This document shows, piece by piece, positions 1 to 8,514 of a stretch of DNA of 64,000 nt (the first letter of the stretch is position 1; the number at the start of each line of letters is the position of its first letter). This DNA comes from Flavobacteriales bacterium (GTDB taxonomy: Bacteria > Bacteroidota > Bacteroidia > Flavobacteriales_F > PHOS-HE28), in the NCBI GenBank assembly GCA_016719225.1, contig JADKAN010000001.1, forward strand, positions 992,001-1,056,000, in the 5' to 3' direction. Under the pieces are notes generated by a model. It had not been told where the DNA came from, did no database searches, and saw nothing but the letters and a program-made list of their open reading frames with translations. Made by a program: the position numbers and the translations under genes.

Positions 1-349
1 GTGCCTCAATGGCCTGCTCTTCGGAATAGGTCAACGTGCTATTGAGGAAGGCCGACGGGATGCCGTTGGCCTGCAGCGCCTGTACTTGGTCCTTCATCAA
101 CGCGATCAGTGGAGAGACCACCACCGTAATGCCTTCCAATGCCAAGGCAGGCACTTGGTAGCACAGGCTTTTGCCTCCACCGGTGGGCATTAGCACCACG
201 GCATCGTTGCCGGCAAGCACGTGCTCGATAACCTCTTGCTGCCCGGGCCGGAAGCTCTTGTAGCCAAAGTGCCTTTCGAGCATTTCAAGCGGACCGGTAT
301 GGGGTTCAGCTACAAAAGCTCCTGCAATTTCGGGTGTGACGTATTCCAT
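1..349 (-). CDS. recQ: ATP-dependent DNA helicase RecQ (N-terminal part, runs off the window)
   Basis: Reverse-strand translation from the ATG at 347-349 gives about 116 residues that match the start of RecQ helicases: the motif 0 region FGYKSFRPGQQEVI (about residues 28-41), Walker A MPTGGGKS (54-61) followed by LCYQVPALA, and motif Ia VVSPLIALMKDQV. RecQ is a 3'-5' superfamily 2 helicase acting in recombination and replication repair. The gene continues beyond base 1, so the DEAH box, zinc-binding and HRDC parts cannot be seen. It is divergent from the universal stress protein gene, with 168 bases between the starts. Confidence 0.93.
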   Translation of the reverse strand, partial: MEYVTPEIAGAFVAEPHTGPLEMLERHFGYKSFRPGQQEVIEHVLAGNDAVVLMPTGGGKSLCYQVPALALEGITVVVSPLIALMKDQVQALQANGIPSAFLNSTLTYSEEQAIEA

Positions 350-517
350 GGCGATCCAAAGTCTGCAAGGTATCCGCCCGGGAATGCGCCTCTGCATGAC
401 CCGCACTGATCTTTTCAACCGTATGCCAAGTTTGCTACCCACTAATGGGGATTTCATCAAAAGGATCGATCCTACATGCCGGAGAGGGCTACTTTTAACC
501 GGAAATCCGTCACCGCC

Positions 518-1309
518 ATGAACAACATCCTGTGCCCCACCGATCTTACCCAAGTCGCCTTGATCGGGGTCCACTATGCCGATCTGCTGGCCAAACGCTT
601 CGGTGGGTCGATCACGCTGCTGCACGTAATGACGAGCAATGAGGTGGTTGGCGAAAGCCGATTGCACGCCAAGACGGCCATGGACCAACAACGGACCCAT
701 ATCAAGAGCGCACCAGTGGACCTGAAATACCTCGAAGGTGATTTCATGCGCGAGATCGCCCGGGAGAGTGCTAATGGACATCGCTTGATGGTGTGCGCCA
801 CCCATGGCCCGCGCGGGTTGCGGCAATCCTTATTCGGTGCGGATATCCTCAAACTGGTGCGCCGTTCGGAGATCCCATCCTTGGTAGTTCAGGGCCACAG
901 TCCGGAAGTGAACGACTTTAAGGTGATCGTGATGCCCGTGGCTGCCCACGAACACCTTGAAAAGCTATTGAGGGTGGTTAGCGACGTCGCGCAGGTATTC
1001 GGCAGCACTGTCCACATTTACCAAGTGGACCGGCCGGGTGAGAACCCCAGTCCGGAGTTACTGGCGAATAAATTACTCATGATGGAATGGCTGGAACGCG
1101 CAGGCGTGGAATACCTCGAGGTGGAAGAGCCTCAGGAACGTTATTCCATAGGCTTTGCCCAAGCCACCATCACCTATGCGGAGCGCGTGAAGGCCGGTTG
1201 CATCGCAATGATGAGCATGCCCTCCGCGGAATACCGCTACATCGCGGATGCTGAAAAAGAACGCCTATTGATGAACGAGCCAGGGATACCGGTCCTGTGC
1301 GCTAAATAG
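518..1309 (+). CDS. universal stress protein, tandem UspA-like domains
   Basis: A 263-residue protein with two UspA-like halves. The first begins MNNILCPTDLT, the usual beta-strand 1 with its conserved Asp, and ends with a motif THGPRGLRQSLFGADI followed by IPSLVVQ, which resembles the nucleotide-binding G-2x-G-9x-G(S/T) region in altered form. The second half (from about residue 130, DFKVIVMPV) ends in GIPVLCAK and lacks a clear nucleotide motif. The start at 518 was preferred to an in-frame ATG at 476 because family members begin directly with the first strand. Such proteins are cytosolic and respond to energy or redox stress; the specific role is unknown. Confidence 0.82.
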   Translation: MNNILCPTDLTQVALIGVHYADLLAKRFGGSITLLHVMTSNEVVGESRLHAKTAMDQQRTHIKSAPVDLKYLEGDFMREIARESANGHRLMVCATHGPRGLRQSLFGADILKLVRRSEIPSLVVQGHSPEVNDFKVIVMPVAAHEHLEKLLRVVSDVAQVFGSTVHIYQVDRPGENPSPELLANKLLMMEWLERAGVEYLEVEEPQERYSIGFAQATITYAERVKAGCIAMMSMPSAEYRYIADAEKERLLMNEPGIPVLCAK

Positions 1310-1320
1310 CGTCGCCGATC

Positions 1321-1369
1321 CGTTACTCGTTACGGTTTATGGGTTACGGGTTACGGGATACGGGTTTGA
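1321..1369. repeat. degenerate heptamer tandem repeat (7 units)
   Basis: The bases between the stress-protein gene and the methyltransferase gene divide cleanly into seven consecutive 7-mers: CGTTACT, CGTTACG, GTTTATG, GGTTACG, GGTTACG, GGATACG, GGTTTGA. The common core is GGTTACG. Two further intergenic tracts with other heptamer words occur at 11482-11650 and 14658-14706. Function unknown; they resemble the short heptanucleotide repeats described in cyanobacteria in period only. Confidence 0.7.
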
Positions 1370-1397
1370 CATTCCACCATTTTTATTCAACCGCTCC

Positions 1398-1982
1398 ATG
1401 GATCTCGACGCAGGCTTTTGGGACGAACGATACGCAACGGGGGATACGCGCTGGGATCTCGGCGCGGTATCCACCCCACTGAAATCTTGGTTCGACCAGT
1501 TCACTGACAAATCGCTGCGCATCCTCATACCCGGAGGTGGGCGCTCCTATGAGGCTGAATACCTGTACCACGCGGGGTTTACCAACGTTCACGTGATCGA
1601 CCTTACCGGAGCACCTTTCAAGGACCTCCTTTCGCGTTGCCCCGGTTTTCCGAATGAGAACCTGTTAGTCGGCGACTTTTTCAAGCACCAAGGCCAATAC
1701 GACCTCATTGTTGAGCAGACCTTTTTTTGTGCGTTGGACCTGGCGTTGCGTCCGAAGTATGTTTCTCAAATGCATGACCTGCTCGCGCTCGGCGGAACGC
1801 TGGCGGGTGTGCTTTTCGATGATGTGCTGAACACCGATAAACCGCCGTTCGGGGGCCATACGGCGGAATACCGAGTGCTTTTCGGTGCTGTCTTTGCCAA
1901 CCTCAGCATCGAACCATGCTACAATTCCATCCCTCAACGGGCTGGGCGTGAGGTATGGCTTCATGCCCGTAAAGTGCAGTGA
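1398..1982 (+). CDS. SAM-dependent methyltransferase, thiopurine methyltransferase (TPMT)-like
   Basis: A 194-residue class I methyltransferase. The N-terminus FWDERYATGDTRWDLG is typical of the TPMT-like family, where W and the DLG segment precede the Rossmann fold. The SAM-binding motif I is ILIPGGGRSYEAEYL (about residues 42-56), followed by an acidic residue at the end of strand 2 (VIDLT). DLIVEQTFFCAL corresponds to motif IV. The substrate (a thiol, halide or other small nucleophile) cannot be told from sequence. It stands alone between the heptamer repeat at 1321-1369 and a small exported protein gene. Confidence 0.8.
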   Translation: MDLDAGFWDERYATGDTRWDLGAVSTPLKSWFDQFTDKSLRILIPGGGRSYEAEYLYHAGFTNVHVIDLTGAPFKDLLSRCPGFPNENLLVGDFFKHQGQYDLIVEQTFFCALDLALRPKYVSQMHDLLALGGTLAGVLFDDVLNTDKPPFGGHTAEYRVLFGAVFANLSIEPCYNSIPQRAGREVWLHARKVQ

Positions 1983-2028
1983 GGTCGCTCCCAAAGGTGC
2001 AATTGGCGCCACGCGGTGCAAGGTTCTG

Positions 2029-2059
2029 TTGATGCGCGGCTGAGCAACATCTATCTTTC
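2029..2059 (+). promoter_or_regulatory. candidate Bacteroidota-type promoter for the 2068 gene
   Basis: TTG at 2029-2031 and TATCTTTC at 2052-2059 are separated by 20 bases, close to the Bacteroidota -33/-7 arrangement (TTTG, 19-21 bases, TAnnTTTG); the last base of the -7 box differs. The start codon at 2068 lies only 8 bases beyond the box, so the transcript leader would be very short. Confidence 0.45.
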
Positions 2060-2067
2060 CACTCTTC

Positions 2068-2661
2068 ATGCCCCGCTCTCCACGCTGTATCGCTGTGCTA
2101 CTATTTGTAGCCGCGTCCATCACCTTTTTACAGGCGCAACAATTGGGCTTCACCATTTGGAAAGGCGAAAATCTGGTGGGGGCTATCACTGCGATCCGCA
2201 AGCACCCGGGGGCCAACGTCACCTATGCGGTGAGTTCCTATTCGGAATTGGACTTCGTGCTGAAGCAGCAAGTGCGCTCTACCATGGCACTGGAATATCG
2301 GGCGGGTAAACCCTATTCCGGTTTTACCTCGTTGCATCTAAATGGTAGCCTGCGCGACTCCAGTTCCATGCGCACTGTTGCCGGTTCCATGGATTGCTAT
2401 GTATATCCCAAGGAACAGTTCACCTTCAACGGTGCCAATGCATGGAGCACTGCGCGCATGTACTTTGAGGAGCCGGTGGGGCAAACCTCCGTGTTCGTAG
2501 AGAGCGTAATGCGGAACTGCCCGTTGATCCGCACGGAGGACGGCGTTTATGAGCTGAACATGCCGGGTAAAAAAACGAACATCTACCGCTACAAGAATGG
2601 CGTACTGCAAGCTGTGGAAGTGGACAGGGTCCTGATAAAGCTACTTTTCAAAAGGGCCTAA
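2068..2661 (+). CDS. small exported protein of unknown function
   Basis: A 197-residue protein with a clear signal peptide (basic MPRSPR, then a hydrophobic stretch CIAVLLFVAASITFL and a likely cleavage after QAQ). The mature part (about 175 residues) is rich in beta-strand-like alternation, for example LGFTIWKGENLVGAI, SELDFVLKQQVRSTM, and CYVYPKEQFTF, and contains two Cys (about 111 and 151). I do not recognise a named family; it may be one of the small periplasmic beta-sheet proteins common in Bacteroidota. It converges on the RDD gene, with a 7-base inverted repeat CAGCCGG/CCGGCTG (2697-2703, 2735-2741) between them. Confidence 0.7.
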   Translation: MPRSPRCIAVLLFVAASITFLQAQQLGFTIWKGENLVGAITAIRKHPGANVTYAVSSYSELDFVLKQQVRSTMALEYRAGKPYSGFTSLHLNGSLRDSSSMRTVAGSMDCYVYPKEQFTFNGANAWSTARMYFEEPVGQTSVFVESVMRNCPLIRTEDGVYELNMPGKKTNIYRYKNGVLQAVEVDRVLIKLLFKRA

Positions 2662-2731
2662 AGTGATGATCCATCCTAAAGGGGCGATACAGCGGACAGC
2701 CGGAAGGCAACCAACTGTCGGGGATCAGGCT

Positions 2732-3430
2732 CTACCGGCTGGTTAAAAAGATATGATCCGCCAGCAGCGTGCGCAAAAACGCTTCTGGCGGCAGTTCGGC
2801 ATGTAGGCTGAATTCGGGACGGAAACGCTGCGACAAGGCATCAATGGCCTTGTTACGCGCTTGGCTGGTGTTGGCCAGTACTTCCTTGATCAAGCGGGCT
2901 TGGGCATCGCTCAATCGCATGGCTTCGGGGAATGTGACTTGATGGTCCTCAGGAAGCTCCATAAGCAACGTGTCGCTCAAGGACAGACGCTGTTTCAACG
3001 AGATCACCGTGGTGCCGGCTGCAATGTCCCCCAAACGCTGGCCTTTGCCGTTGAACAAGATCACGACCGCACCCAGGAAGAACATGGAATCGACCAGCCG
3101 CAGCACCCATCGCAGTAAGTAGTTGCCAATGCCGGGCTGCCCGCCGTCCAGCCGAGCAACTTTGATGTTCCGCGCGCGCTTTCCCAGGCTTTGCCCATCA
3201 AACCACAACTCACTGATAAGGTGGTAGAAGGTCCAAGGAAAGCCGATCGCGATAATGGACAGCCATTCCGGCACGTTGACATCCAGTTTGTTCGCTAGCA
3301 TGACCAGCGCGATGGTCCAGCCCGCGAGCAATAGCCAATCGATCACCACTGCGATCCCGCGGTCCACGATGGTGGCCACTTCGTAGTGTAACGCCACGTT
3401 GTGCGTGGTCTCAATGTGTACGGTCTCCAT
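2732..3430 (-). CDS. RDD family integral membrane protein
   Basis: A 232-residue protein with the RDD-family layout: an N-terminal segment VATIVDRGIAVVIDWLLL in which the conserved Arg-Asp pair is represented by DRGIAVVIDW, a second helix (WLSIIAIGFPWTFYHLI), the conserved LWFDGQSLGKRARNIKVARLDG loop (FDGQSLGK), and a third helix (VDSMFFLGAVVILF) followed by RLGDIAAGTTVI. The C-terminal 80 residues are soluble and helical. RDD proteins have unknown or transport-like roles. It is divergent from the SpoIIM gene; RDD, SpoIIM, DUF4129, DUF4350, MoxR and DUF58 genes commonly cluster, so it probably works with that operon. Confidence 0.9.
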   Translation of the reverse strand: METVHIETTHNVALHYEVATIVDRGIAVVIDWLLLAGWTIALVMLANKLDVNVPEWLSIIAIGFPWTFYHLISELWFDGQSLGKRARNIKVARLDGGQPGIGNYLLRWVLRLVDSMFFLGAVVILFNGKGQRLGDIAAGTTVISLKQRLSLSDTLLMELPEDHQVTFPEAMRLSDAQARLIKEVLANTSQARNKAIDALSQRFRPEFSLHAELPPEAFLRTLLADHIFLTSR

Positions 3431-3572
3431 GTGGTGAGATGCAAGAGTAGGGGATCGGGTTGAAATTCCGGATACCCGGCGCCGAGTGTGGGTTACCGGG
3501 TGCTGCTGTCGCTGACTTCCTGCTCCAAGTACCTGGCTACGATCTTGAAACCCGCACTTAGCGGGGGAATGC

Positions 3573-3580
3573 TACGTTTG
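3573..3580 (+). promoter_or_regulatory. candidate -7 promoter box (TACGTTTG) for the SpoIIM operon
   Basis: TACGTTTG fits the Bacteroidota TAnnTTTG box and is followed by CAG. The start codon at 3597 is 16 bases downstream. A TTG at 3545-3547 lies 25 bases upstream, a little far for a -33 element. A small perfect hairpin CCCGC/GCGGG (3551-3555, 3561-3565) sits between the two. Confidence 0.5.
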
Positions 3581-3596
3581 CAGATAGTGCAACCCC

Positions 3597-4583
3597 ATGC
3601 GTGAAGCGGCCTTTGTAAAGCGGAACAGCGCCAAATGGAAGCGTTTGGAACTGTTCACCGCGAAAAAGGGCGTGGACATCACCCCGGATGAAGCCAGCGC
3701 GCTCTACATCGAGCTCAACGACGATCTCAGCTATGCCCGCACATTCTACCCCGGCGCGCAGGTAACGGCCTACCTCAACACGCTGGCCGCGAACATGCAC
3801 CGGCACATCTACCGGAACCAGCGCACCGGCGTTGGCCGATTCATCACGTTCTGGACCACCGAACTGCCGTTGCTTATGGCCTCGTCTCGGAAGCAATTGG
3901 CCATTGCGGCAGCTGTCTTCGCCGTAGCGGTGCTCATTGGCGGCCTCAGCGCGCGCTACGACACCACCTTCACGCGCCTCATCATGGGCGACGGCTACGT
4001 GGACATGACCTTGGAGAACATCAAGGAGGGCAAGCCCATGGGCGTTTATGGGAATAGCCCAATGATGGACATGTTCTTCGGCATCACCTTCAACAACATC
4101 ATGGTATCGTTCTATGCATTCGCCATGGGCACCCTGCTCAGCTATGGCACATGGCTCATCCTGGTGCAGAACGGCATCATGCTGGGCACGTTCCAGTATT
4201 TCATGTACGACCAAGGCGTGCTGCGCGAAAGCCTGATGGCGATATGGCTGCACGGCGTGGTGGAAATAAGCTGCATCGTCATCGCCGGGTCAGCGGGCAT
4301 CGTCATGGGCAACAGCATCCTCTTTCCCGGCACCTACACCCGCTTGGCGAGCTTCCGCAATGGCGCGCTCAGCGGGGTGAAGATCGTGGCTGGTCTTGTG
4401 CCCTGCTTCATCCTGGCAGGGTTCATCGAATCCTTTATTACCCGCCGCAGTGCCACCATGCACCCTGCGCTCAACATCGCAGTGATCGGTGGCAGCCTGC
4501 TGTTCATTCTCGGCTATTTCATTATTTACCCATACCATGTCCAACGAAAGCAACGCCTACATCGAACTGCGCCAGCAGCGTGA
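3597..4583 (+). CDS. stage II sporulation protein M (SpoIIM)-like membrane protein
   Basis: A 328-residue member of the SpoIIM family as found in non-sporulating bacteria. It begins MREAAFVKRNSAKW, a start typical for the Bacteroidota form, and has a soluble N-terminal third, then about five or six membrane segments, including AIAAAVFAVAVLIGGL, IMVSFYAFAMGTLLSYG, and a C-terminal GGSLLFILGYFIIYPY. The stretch WLHGVVEISCIVIAGSAG is the conserved H-G-x-x-E core of the family. It heads an operon whose later genes encode a MoxR ATPase and DUF58 protein; the following gene starts inside its last 47 bases. In this setting it is probably part of an envelope assembly or stress system, not sporulation. 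Confidence 0.88.
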   Translation: MREAAFVKRNSAKWKRLELFTAKKGVDITPDEASALYIELNDDLSYARTFYPGAQVTAYLNTLAANMHRHIYRNQRTGVGRFITFWTTELPLLMASSRKQLAIAAAVFAVAVLIGGLSARYDTTFTRLIMGDGYVDMTLENIKEGKPMGVYGNSPMMDMFFGITFNNIMVSFYAFAMGTLLSYGTWLILVQNGIMLGTFQYFMYDQGVLRESLMAIWLHGVVEISCIVIAGSAGIVMGNSILFPGTYTRLASFRNGALSGVKIVAGLVPCFILAGFIESFITRRSATMHPALNIAVIGGSLLFILGYFIIYPYHVQRKQRLHRTAPAA

Positions 4584-5415
4584 CTTCAGCGCGGTGATCA
4601 GCACCGGATTTCAGTTCATCCGCCAGAACTGGAAAACGCTCTACCGTCCGCTGGTCTTCATCTGCCTACCCATCTACTTGATAGCCTCGGTGCTTTTCGG
4701 CACCTTCTTCCGGACCATCATGGGTGGCGCGGTCGGCATGGCCGGTTCGCCAGGGGCCATATTCTCTGGCATCGGCTCCATGTTCTTAGGCTATGTGTTG
4801 ATGGCCATTTCCATGCTCTTGCTGTACACCATGGTGTATGAGTACATGCGCTTCTATATGCTGAACAAGGGCTTGGCTCCCTCCATGGGCGAACTGTGGA
4901 AGGAAACCGTGAAACAACTCCCCTCCTACTTCGTGATCGGTCTGCTTGCGGGCATCATCTCCGGTTTTGGTTTGATCCTGCTCTTTGTGGGAGCGGTATG
5001 GCTGGCGGTGGTATTCACCATGGCTTTCCCACTCCGGGCTTTCGAGAGGGCGGAGATCGGCGACTGCATCGGCCGCTCGTTTAAGTTGATCAAGGGCCGG
5101 TGGTGGATGACCTTCGGGCTGGTGCTGGTCCTTGCAATGCTCATCAGTTTCCTCGCCTATGTGATCTACCTACCATTCCTGATGCTCACCGGCTTCGGTG
5201 CAATGAGCGGAATGCAGGATCCCGGTGATACGGGTTCGCGCATGGGTTGGATCATGACGCTGCTGATGATGTTGATGGGTGTGGTGAACGTGCTGTTGCA
5301 ACCTTTCCTGCAAGTGCCCCTCGGACTACATGCGCTATCACTGATCGAGGAGAAAGAGGGCCGCGGTCTGCTGCAACGCGTGGATGAAATGAGCGCGCCA
5401 CCTCCGATCGGATAA
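4537..5415 (+). CDS. multi-pass membrane protein of the SpoIIM-MoxR operon
   Basis: A 292-residue protein from the ATG at 4537, chosen because MSNESNAYIELRQQRDFSAV gives a normal cytosolic N-terminus; an in-frame ATG at 4489 lies deeper in the SpoIIM gene. After FQFIRQNWKTLYRP there are about six hydrophobic segments (for example LVFICLPIYLIASVLFG, LGYVLMAISMLLLYTMV, FVIGLLAGIISGFGLILL, GLVLVLAMLISFLAYVIYL, IMTLLMMLMGVVNVLL). A Gly/Pro-rich acidic tail follows. The layout resembles glycerophosphoryl-diester-type or DUF975-like membrane proteins seen at this place in Bacteroidota clusters; no catalytic motif is visible. Confidence 0.8.
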   Translation: MSNESNAYIELRQQRDFSAVISTGFQFIRQNWKTLYRPLVFICLPIYLIASVLFGTFFRTIMGGAVGMAGSPGAIFSGIGSMFLGYVLMAISMLLLYTMVYEYMRFYMLNKGLAPSMGELWKETVKQLPSYFVIGLLAGIISGFGLILLFVGAVWLAVVFTMAFPLRAFERAEIGDCIGRSFKLIKGRWWMTFGLVLVLAMLISFLAYVIYLPFLMLTGFGAMSGMQDPGDTGSRMGWIMTLLMMLMGVVNVLLQPFLQVPLGLHALSLIEEKEGRGLLQRVDEMSAPPPIG

Positions 5416-5439
5416 CGCACACCAGCAAGCATTTTCTTC

Positions 5440-6255
5440 GTGGTCCGCAACTCCGTTCTTCTCGCTTTCGCCTTGCTGTGGGCGATGCTTGGTCGCGCAC
5501 AAACGGATGCCGACTCCTCCGCTACCGTGGATCCCGTTCCTGCAGTAATGGACCAAGCAGATGAAGACTATCAGGAACAAGCCGGACCTCCGCTCACCAA
5601 GGACGATTGGGGGCGTGTAGGCGATGACACGATCGCTTTGCGTACCGCCGCTTTCGATACCACGGCGATCAACCTGTTGAAAGCCGATCCGGAATTGGAC
5701 TATGACCGCACCCTGCACGTGGAAATGCTTTGGTGGGAACGGCTGAAGAAAAAGATCGGCCAATGGCTGAACGAACTTTTCGGGAGTAGGACGGGAGGCT
5801 GGGTGTTCAGCCATTTGCACTGGGCGGTATTGGCATTCGCGGTGCTCTTCCTGATCTTCTTCCTGCGGAAGAGGCTCTTCCACGGCGTATTCAGTAATGA
5901 AGCAGGCAGGGCGCGGCAAGTGCGGGAGATCGATGAGGATATCGCGCGGCTCGATCTGGATGCGCTGCTGACCAAGGCCGAAAAGAAAGGTGACTGGCGC
6001 GGGGCCTTGCGCTATCAGTACTTAAAAGTCCTGCGCCGATTAATGGATGAAGGCCGCATCGAATTCCAACCGAAGAACACCGATCGTGATTACCTCCGCC
6101 AGCTGAAGGACCCTGCGGACCGCGCGGCTTTCGGTGAACTCAGCTTCATTTTCAAATGGGCATGGTACGGTGATGCACCCGTGGACGAAGCCCGTTACCG
6201 GAGCCTTGCGCCAGCGTTCACTCAGTTCCATTCCCCAACTAGGGCCAAAGCATGA
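5440..6255 (+). CDS. DUF4129 domain protein
   Basis: A 271-residue protein with a GTG start, a signal peptide (VLLAFALLWAMLGRAQ), an acidic linker, one membrane segment near residues 125-145 (WAVLAFAVLFLIFFL) and a cytosolic C-terminal DUF4129-type domain (about 165-265) containing RGALRYQYLKVLRRL and FKWAWYGD, features of this domain. DUF4129 proteins are membrane-anchored and are often encoded with MoxR ATPases and DUF58 proteins. The next gene starts within its last four bases (ATGA). Confidence 0.85.
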   Translation: MVRNSVLLAFALLWAMLGRAQTDADSSATVDPVPAVMDQADEDYQEQAGPPLTKDDWGRVGDDTIALRTAAFDTTAINLLKADPELDYDRTLHVEMLWWERLKKKIGQWLNELFGSRTGGWVFSHLHWAVLAFAVLFLIFFLRKRLFHGVFSNEAGRARQVREIDEDIARLDLDALLTKAEKKGDWRGALRYQYLKVLRRLMDEGRIEFQPKNTDRDYLRQLKDPADRAAFGELSFIFKWAWYGDAPVDEARYRSLAPAFTQFHSPTRAKA

Positions 6256-7481
6256 GCCGCGCCGAGAAGACGATCCTCGCCGGCACCTTCGCCCTGGTGC
6301 TCCTCATCTTGGTGCTCGACGCCATCGCCCCGCGCGAACCCAACTGGAACCCCAGCTTCACGCGCTACAAGACCGATCCATACGCCTGCGGCCTTACCTA
6401 CGACCGGCTCAGCGACCTCTTTCCACAAGGCGTTACCACCGTGAGGCAACCCATTTACGGCACGGCACAAGTGCGTTCGTCCTTGGACAGTGGCGCATCG
6501 CGTGTGAACCACATCTTCATCGACGGCAACTTCTCGTTGGATGACCTTGACCTCCGCCACCTGCTGATGATGGTGGAAGCCGGCGATGATGCCTTTATCG
6601 CAGCGGAGAATTTCTACGGCTTGATAGAGGATACCCTGAACTTCCGGACCGGTTATTACTGGGCCCCGCCGGATACTACCTCCATGGTGCAGGATGCCAA
6701 GGCGTTCATCAGGAACGACACCGATGCGATCCAATTCACCATCTTCCCACTACGAGAGCTGCCAGCTTCGCACTTCGCGCGCGGAGGTTTTGACGAACAT
6801 TTCAGGAATTTCACGCTGGACAGCTCTCAGGTGCTCGCAGAAAACCAACGCCACGAACCCGTATTGATCCGCATCCACTTCGGCAAAGGCTTTCTCTACC
6901 TCTGCACCATACCGCGCGCATTCACCAACTACTACCTGCTGAAGGACAACGCTCGGCCTTTCATGGAAAGCGCATTCAGACTTTTACCGGACCGCCCGGT
7001 GCTGTGGGATGAATATTACAAGGTTGGCCGGGAAGGAAGCCAGACGCCACTACGCTTCATCCTGGAGCAACCTGCTTTGAAAGGCGCTTATTGGACGGCT
7101 ATTTTGCTGCTCCTGCTGACCGTGCTGGTCTATGCACGCCGCCGCCAGCGCGCGATCCCTGTTGTGGAACCACCCCGCAATTCGAGCCGCGAGTTCGCCG
7201 ATACGATCGGGCGTCTGTACTACTTCCGTGGAGACCATGCCGACATCGCGCGGAAGCTCAGCATCCAGTTCAAGGAAGAGGTCCGCCGTAAACTCCGCCT
7301 CCACCGAGCTGCTTGGGATGCAGAGGCTGTGAAGGAGATCGCCCTGCGCACCGGGATCTCCAAAGAGGAACTGAACCACGCGGGCCGGCTGATGGACTAT
7401 TACGCCGGTAACGAACACGTAAGCGAACAACAACTCCTCACATTGAACAAGACCCTCAGCAGCCTGCGCGGCAGGCTGTGA
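6252..7481 (+). CDS. DUF4350 domain protein
   Basis: A 409-residue protein. An N-terminal membrane anchor (ILAGTFALVLLILVLDAI) is followed by an extracytosolic domain with PYACGLTYDRLSDLFP and HIFIDGNFSLDDLDLRHLL, matching DUF4350-type proteins whose domain resembles a periplasmic glutamine-amidotransferase-like fold. A second membrane segment (GAYWTAILLLLLTVLVY, about residues 278-294) precedes a cytosolic helical tail. Translational coupling to the DUF4129 gene and position before moxR indicate a shared complex. Function unproven. Confidence 0.82.
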   Translation: MSRAEKTILAGTFALVLLILVLDAIAPREPNWNPSFTRYKTDPYACGLTYDRLSDLFPQGVTTVRQPIYGTAQVRSSLDSGASRVNHIFIDGNFSLDDLDLRHLLMMVEAGDDAFIAAENFYGLIEDTLNFRTGYYWAPPDTTSMVQDAKAFIRNDTDAIQFTIFPLRELPASHFARGGFDEHFRNFTLDSSQVLAENQRHEPVLIRIHFGKGFLYLCTIPRAFTNYYLLKDNARPFMESAFRLLPDRPVLWDEYYKVGREGSQTPLRFILEQPALKGAYWTAILLLLLTVLVYARRRQRAIPVVEPPRNSSREFADTIGRLYYFRGDHADIARKLSIQFKEEVRRKLRLHRAAWDAEAVKEIALRTGISKEELNHAGRLMDYYAGNEHVSEQQLLTLNKTLSSLRGRL

Positions 7482-7521
7482 GGGCACAGGCGATGCATGC
7501 ATCGCTCCAACACCCCCGACC

Positions 7522-8514
7522 ATGGAAGAAGAAAATACCACCAACTCCGGATACTCCCCCGCCCTCCCGCTCACCGAACTCCGCGAAGCCGCCGAGCGCA
7601 TCCGCGCAGAGATGCAGCGGGTCATGATCGGCCAAGGCGTCGTGATCGACCAGCTCATCATCGCCTTGCTCAGTGATGGGCATGTGTTGATCGAGGGTAT
7701 GCCCGGTGTGGCCAAAACGCTCGCCGCCAAACTCCTCGCACGTACAGTGGACACCGGTTTTAGCCGGATCCAGTTCACACCCGACCTCATGCCTAGCGAT
7801 GTGATCGGCACCAGTGTATTCGACCCGCGGACCGCCGACTTCAGCTTCAAGAAAGGCCCCATATTCAGCAACATCATCCTCGTGGACGAGATCAACCGTG
7901 CACCGGCCAAGACGCAGAGCGCACTCTTCGAGGTGATGGAGGAAAGGCAGGTAACAGTGGACGGCGTGACGCATCCTGCCGGCGTGCCGTTCATGATCGT
8001 AGCCACGCAGAATCCCATCGAACACGAAGGCACCTATCGCTTACCGGAAGCCCAATTGGACCGCTTCCTCTTCAAAGTGGACATGGGCCATCCCACGGTG
8101 GACGAGGAGGAGCGGTTGTTACTGCGCGCGCAGGAAGGGCAGCACCGCTTGGAAGTGGGACAGATCAAGCCCGTGATCGCACCGCAGGAGTTGGAACGTC
8201 TGCACCGCTTGATCTTCCAAGTGAAATGCGACCCGAAACTGGTGCGCTATATCGCCGAGATCACCCATGCAACACGCGTAGATAAGGCCCTGATGCTGGG
8301 CGCTTCCCCGCGTGCCAGCCTCGCCATGCAACGCACTGCGAAGACCGTTGCTGCCGTGCAAGGTCGCGACTTCGTTATTCCAGAAGACATCCAGCAAGTG
8401 CTACCCGCCATCCTTCGGCACCGGATCCTGCTTACGCCGGAGCGGGAGATGGAAGGCATGCGGCCCGATGAGGCCGTGGCACAGATCATCGCCAAAGTCC
8501 CCGTACCGCGGTGA
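7522..8514 (+). CDS. MoxR family AAA+ ATPase
   Basis: A 330-residue AAA+ ATPase of the MoxR class. Walker A is GMPGVAKT (about residues 59-66), Walker B IILVDEINRAPAKTQ (114-128), the sensor 1 region VATQNPIEHEGTY and the arginine-finger segment LPEAQLDRF are all present, with the C-terminal lid domain and sensor 2 GASPRAS. MoxR proteins act as chaperone-like ATPases that mature or activate partner complexes, often with a DUF58 or von Willebrand-type protein encoded next. The DUF58 gene starts within the stop (GTGA, 8511-8514). Confidence 0.95.
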   Translation: MEEENTTNSGYSPALPLTELREAAERIRAEMQRVMIGQGVVIDQLIIALLSDGHVLIEGMPGVAKTLAAKLLARTVDTGFSRIQFTPDLMPSDVIGTSVFDPRTADFSFKKGPIFSNIILVDEINRAPAKTQSALFEVMEERQVTVDGVTHPAGVPFMIVATQNPIEHEGTYRLPEAQLDRFLFKVDMGHPTVDEEERLLLRAQEGQHRLEVGQIKPVIAPQELERLHRLIFQVKCDPKLVRYIAEITHATRVDKALMLGASPRASLAMQRTAKTVAAVQGRDFVIPEDIQQVLPAILRHRILLTPEREMEGMRPDEAVAQIIAKVPVPR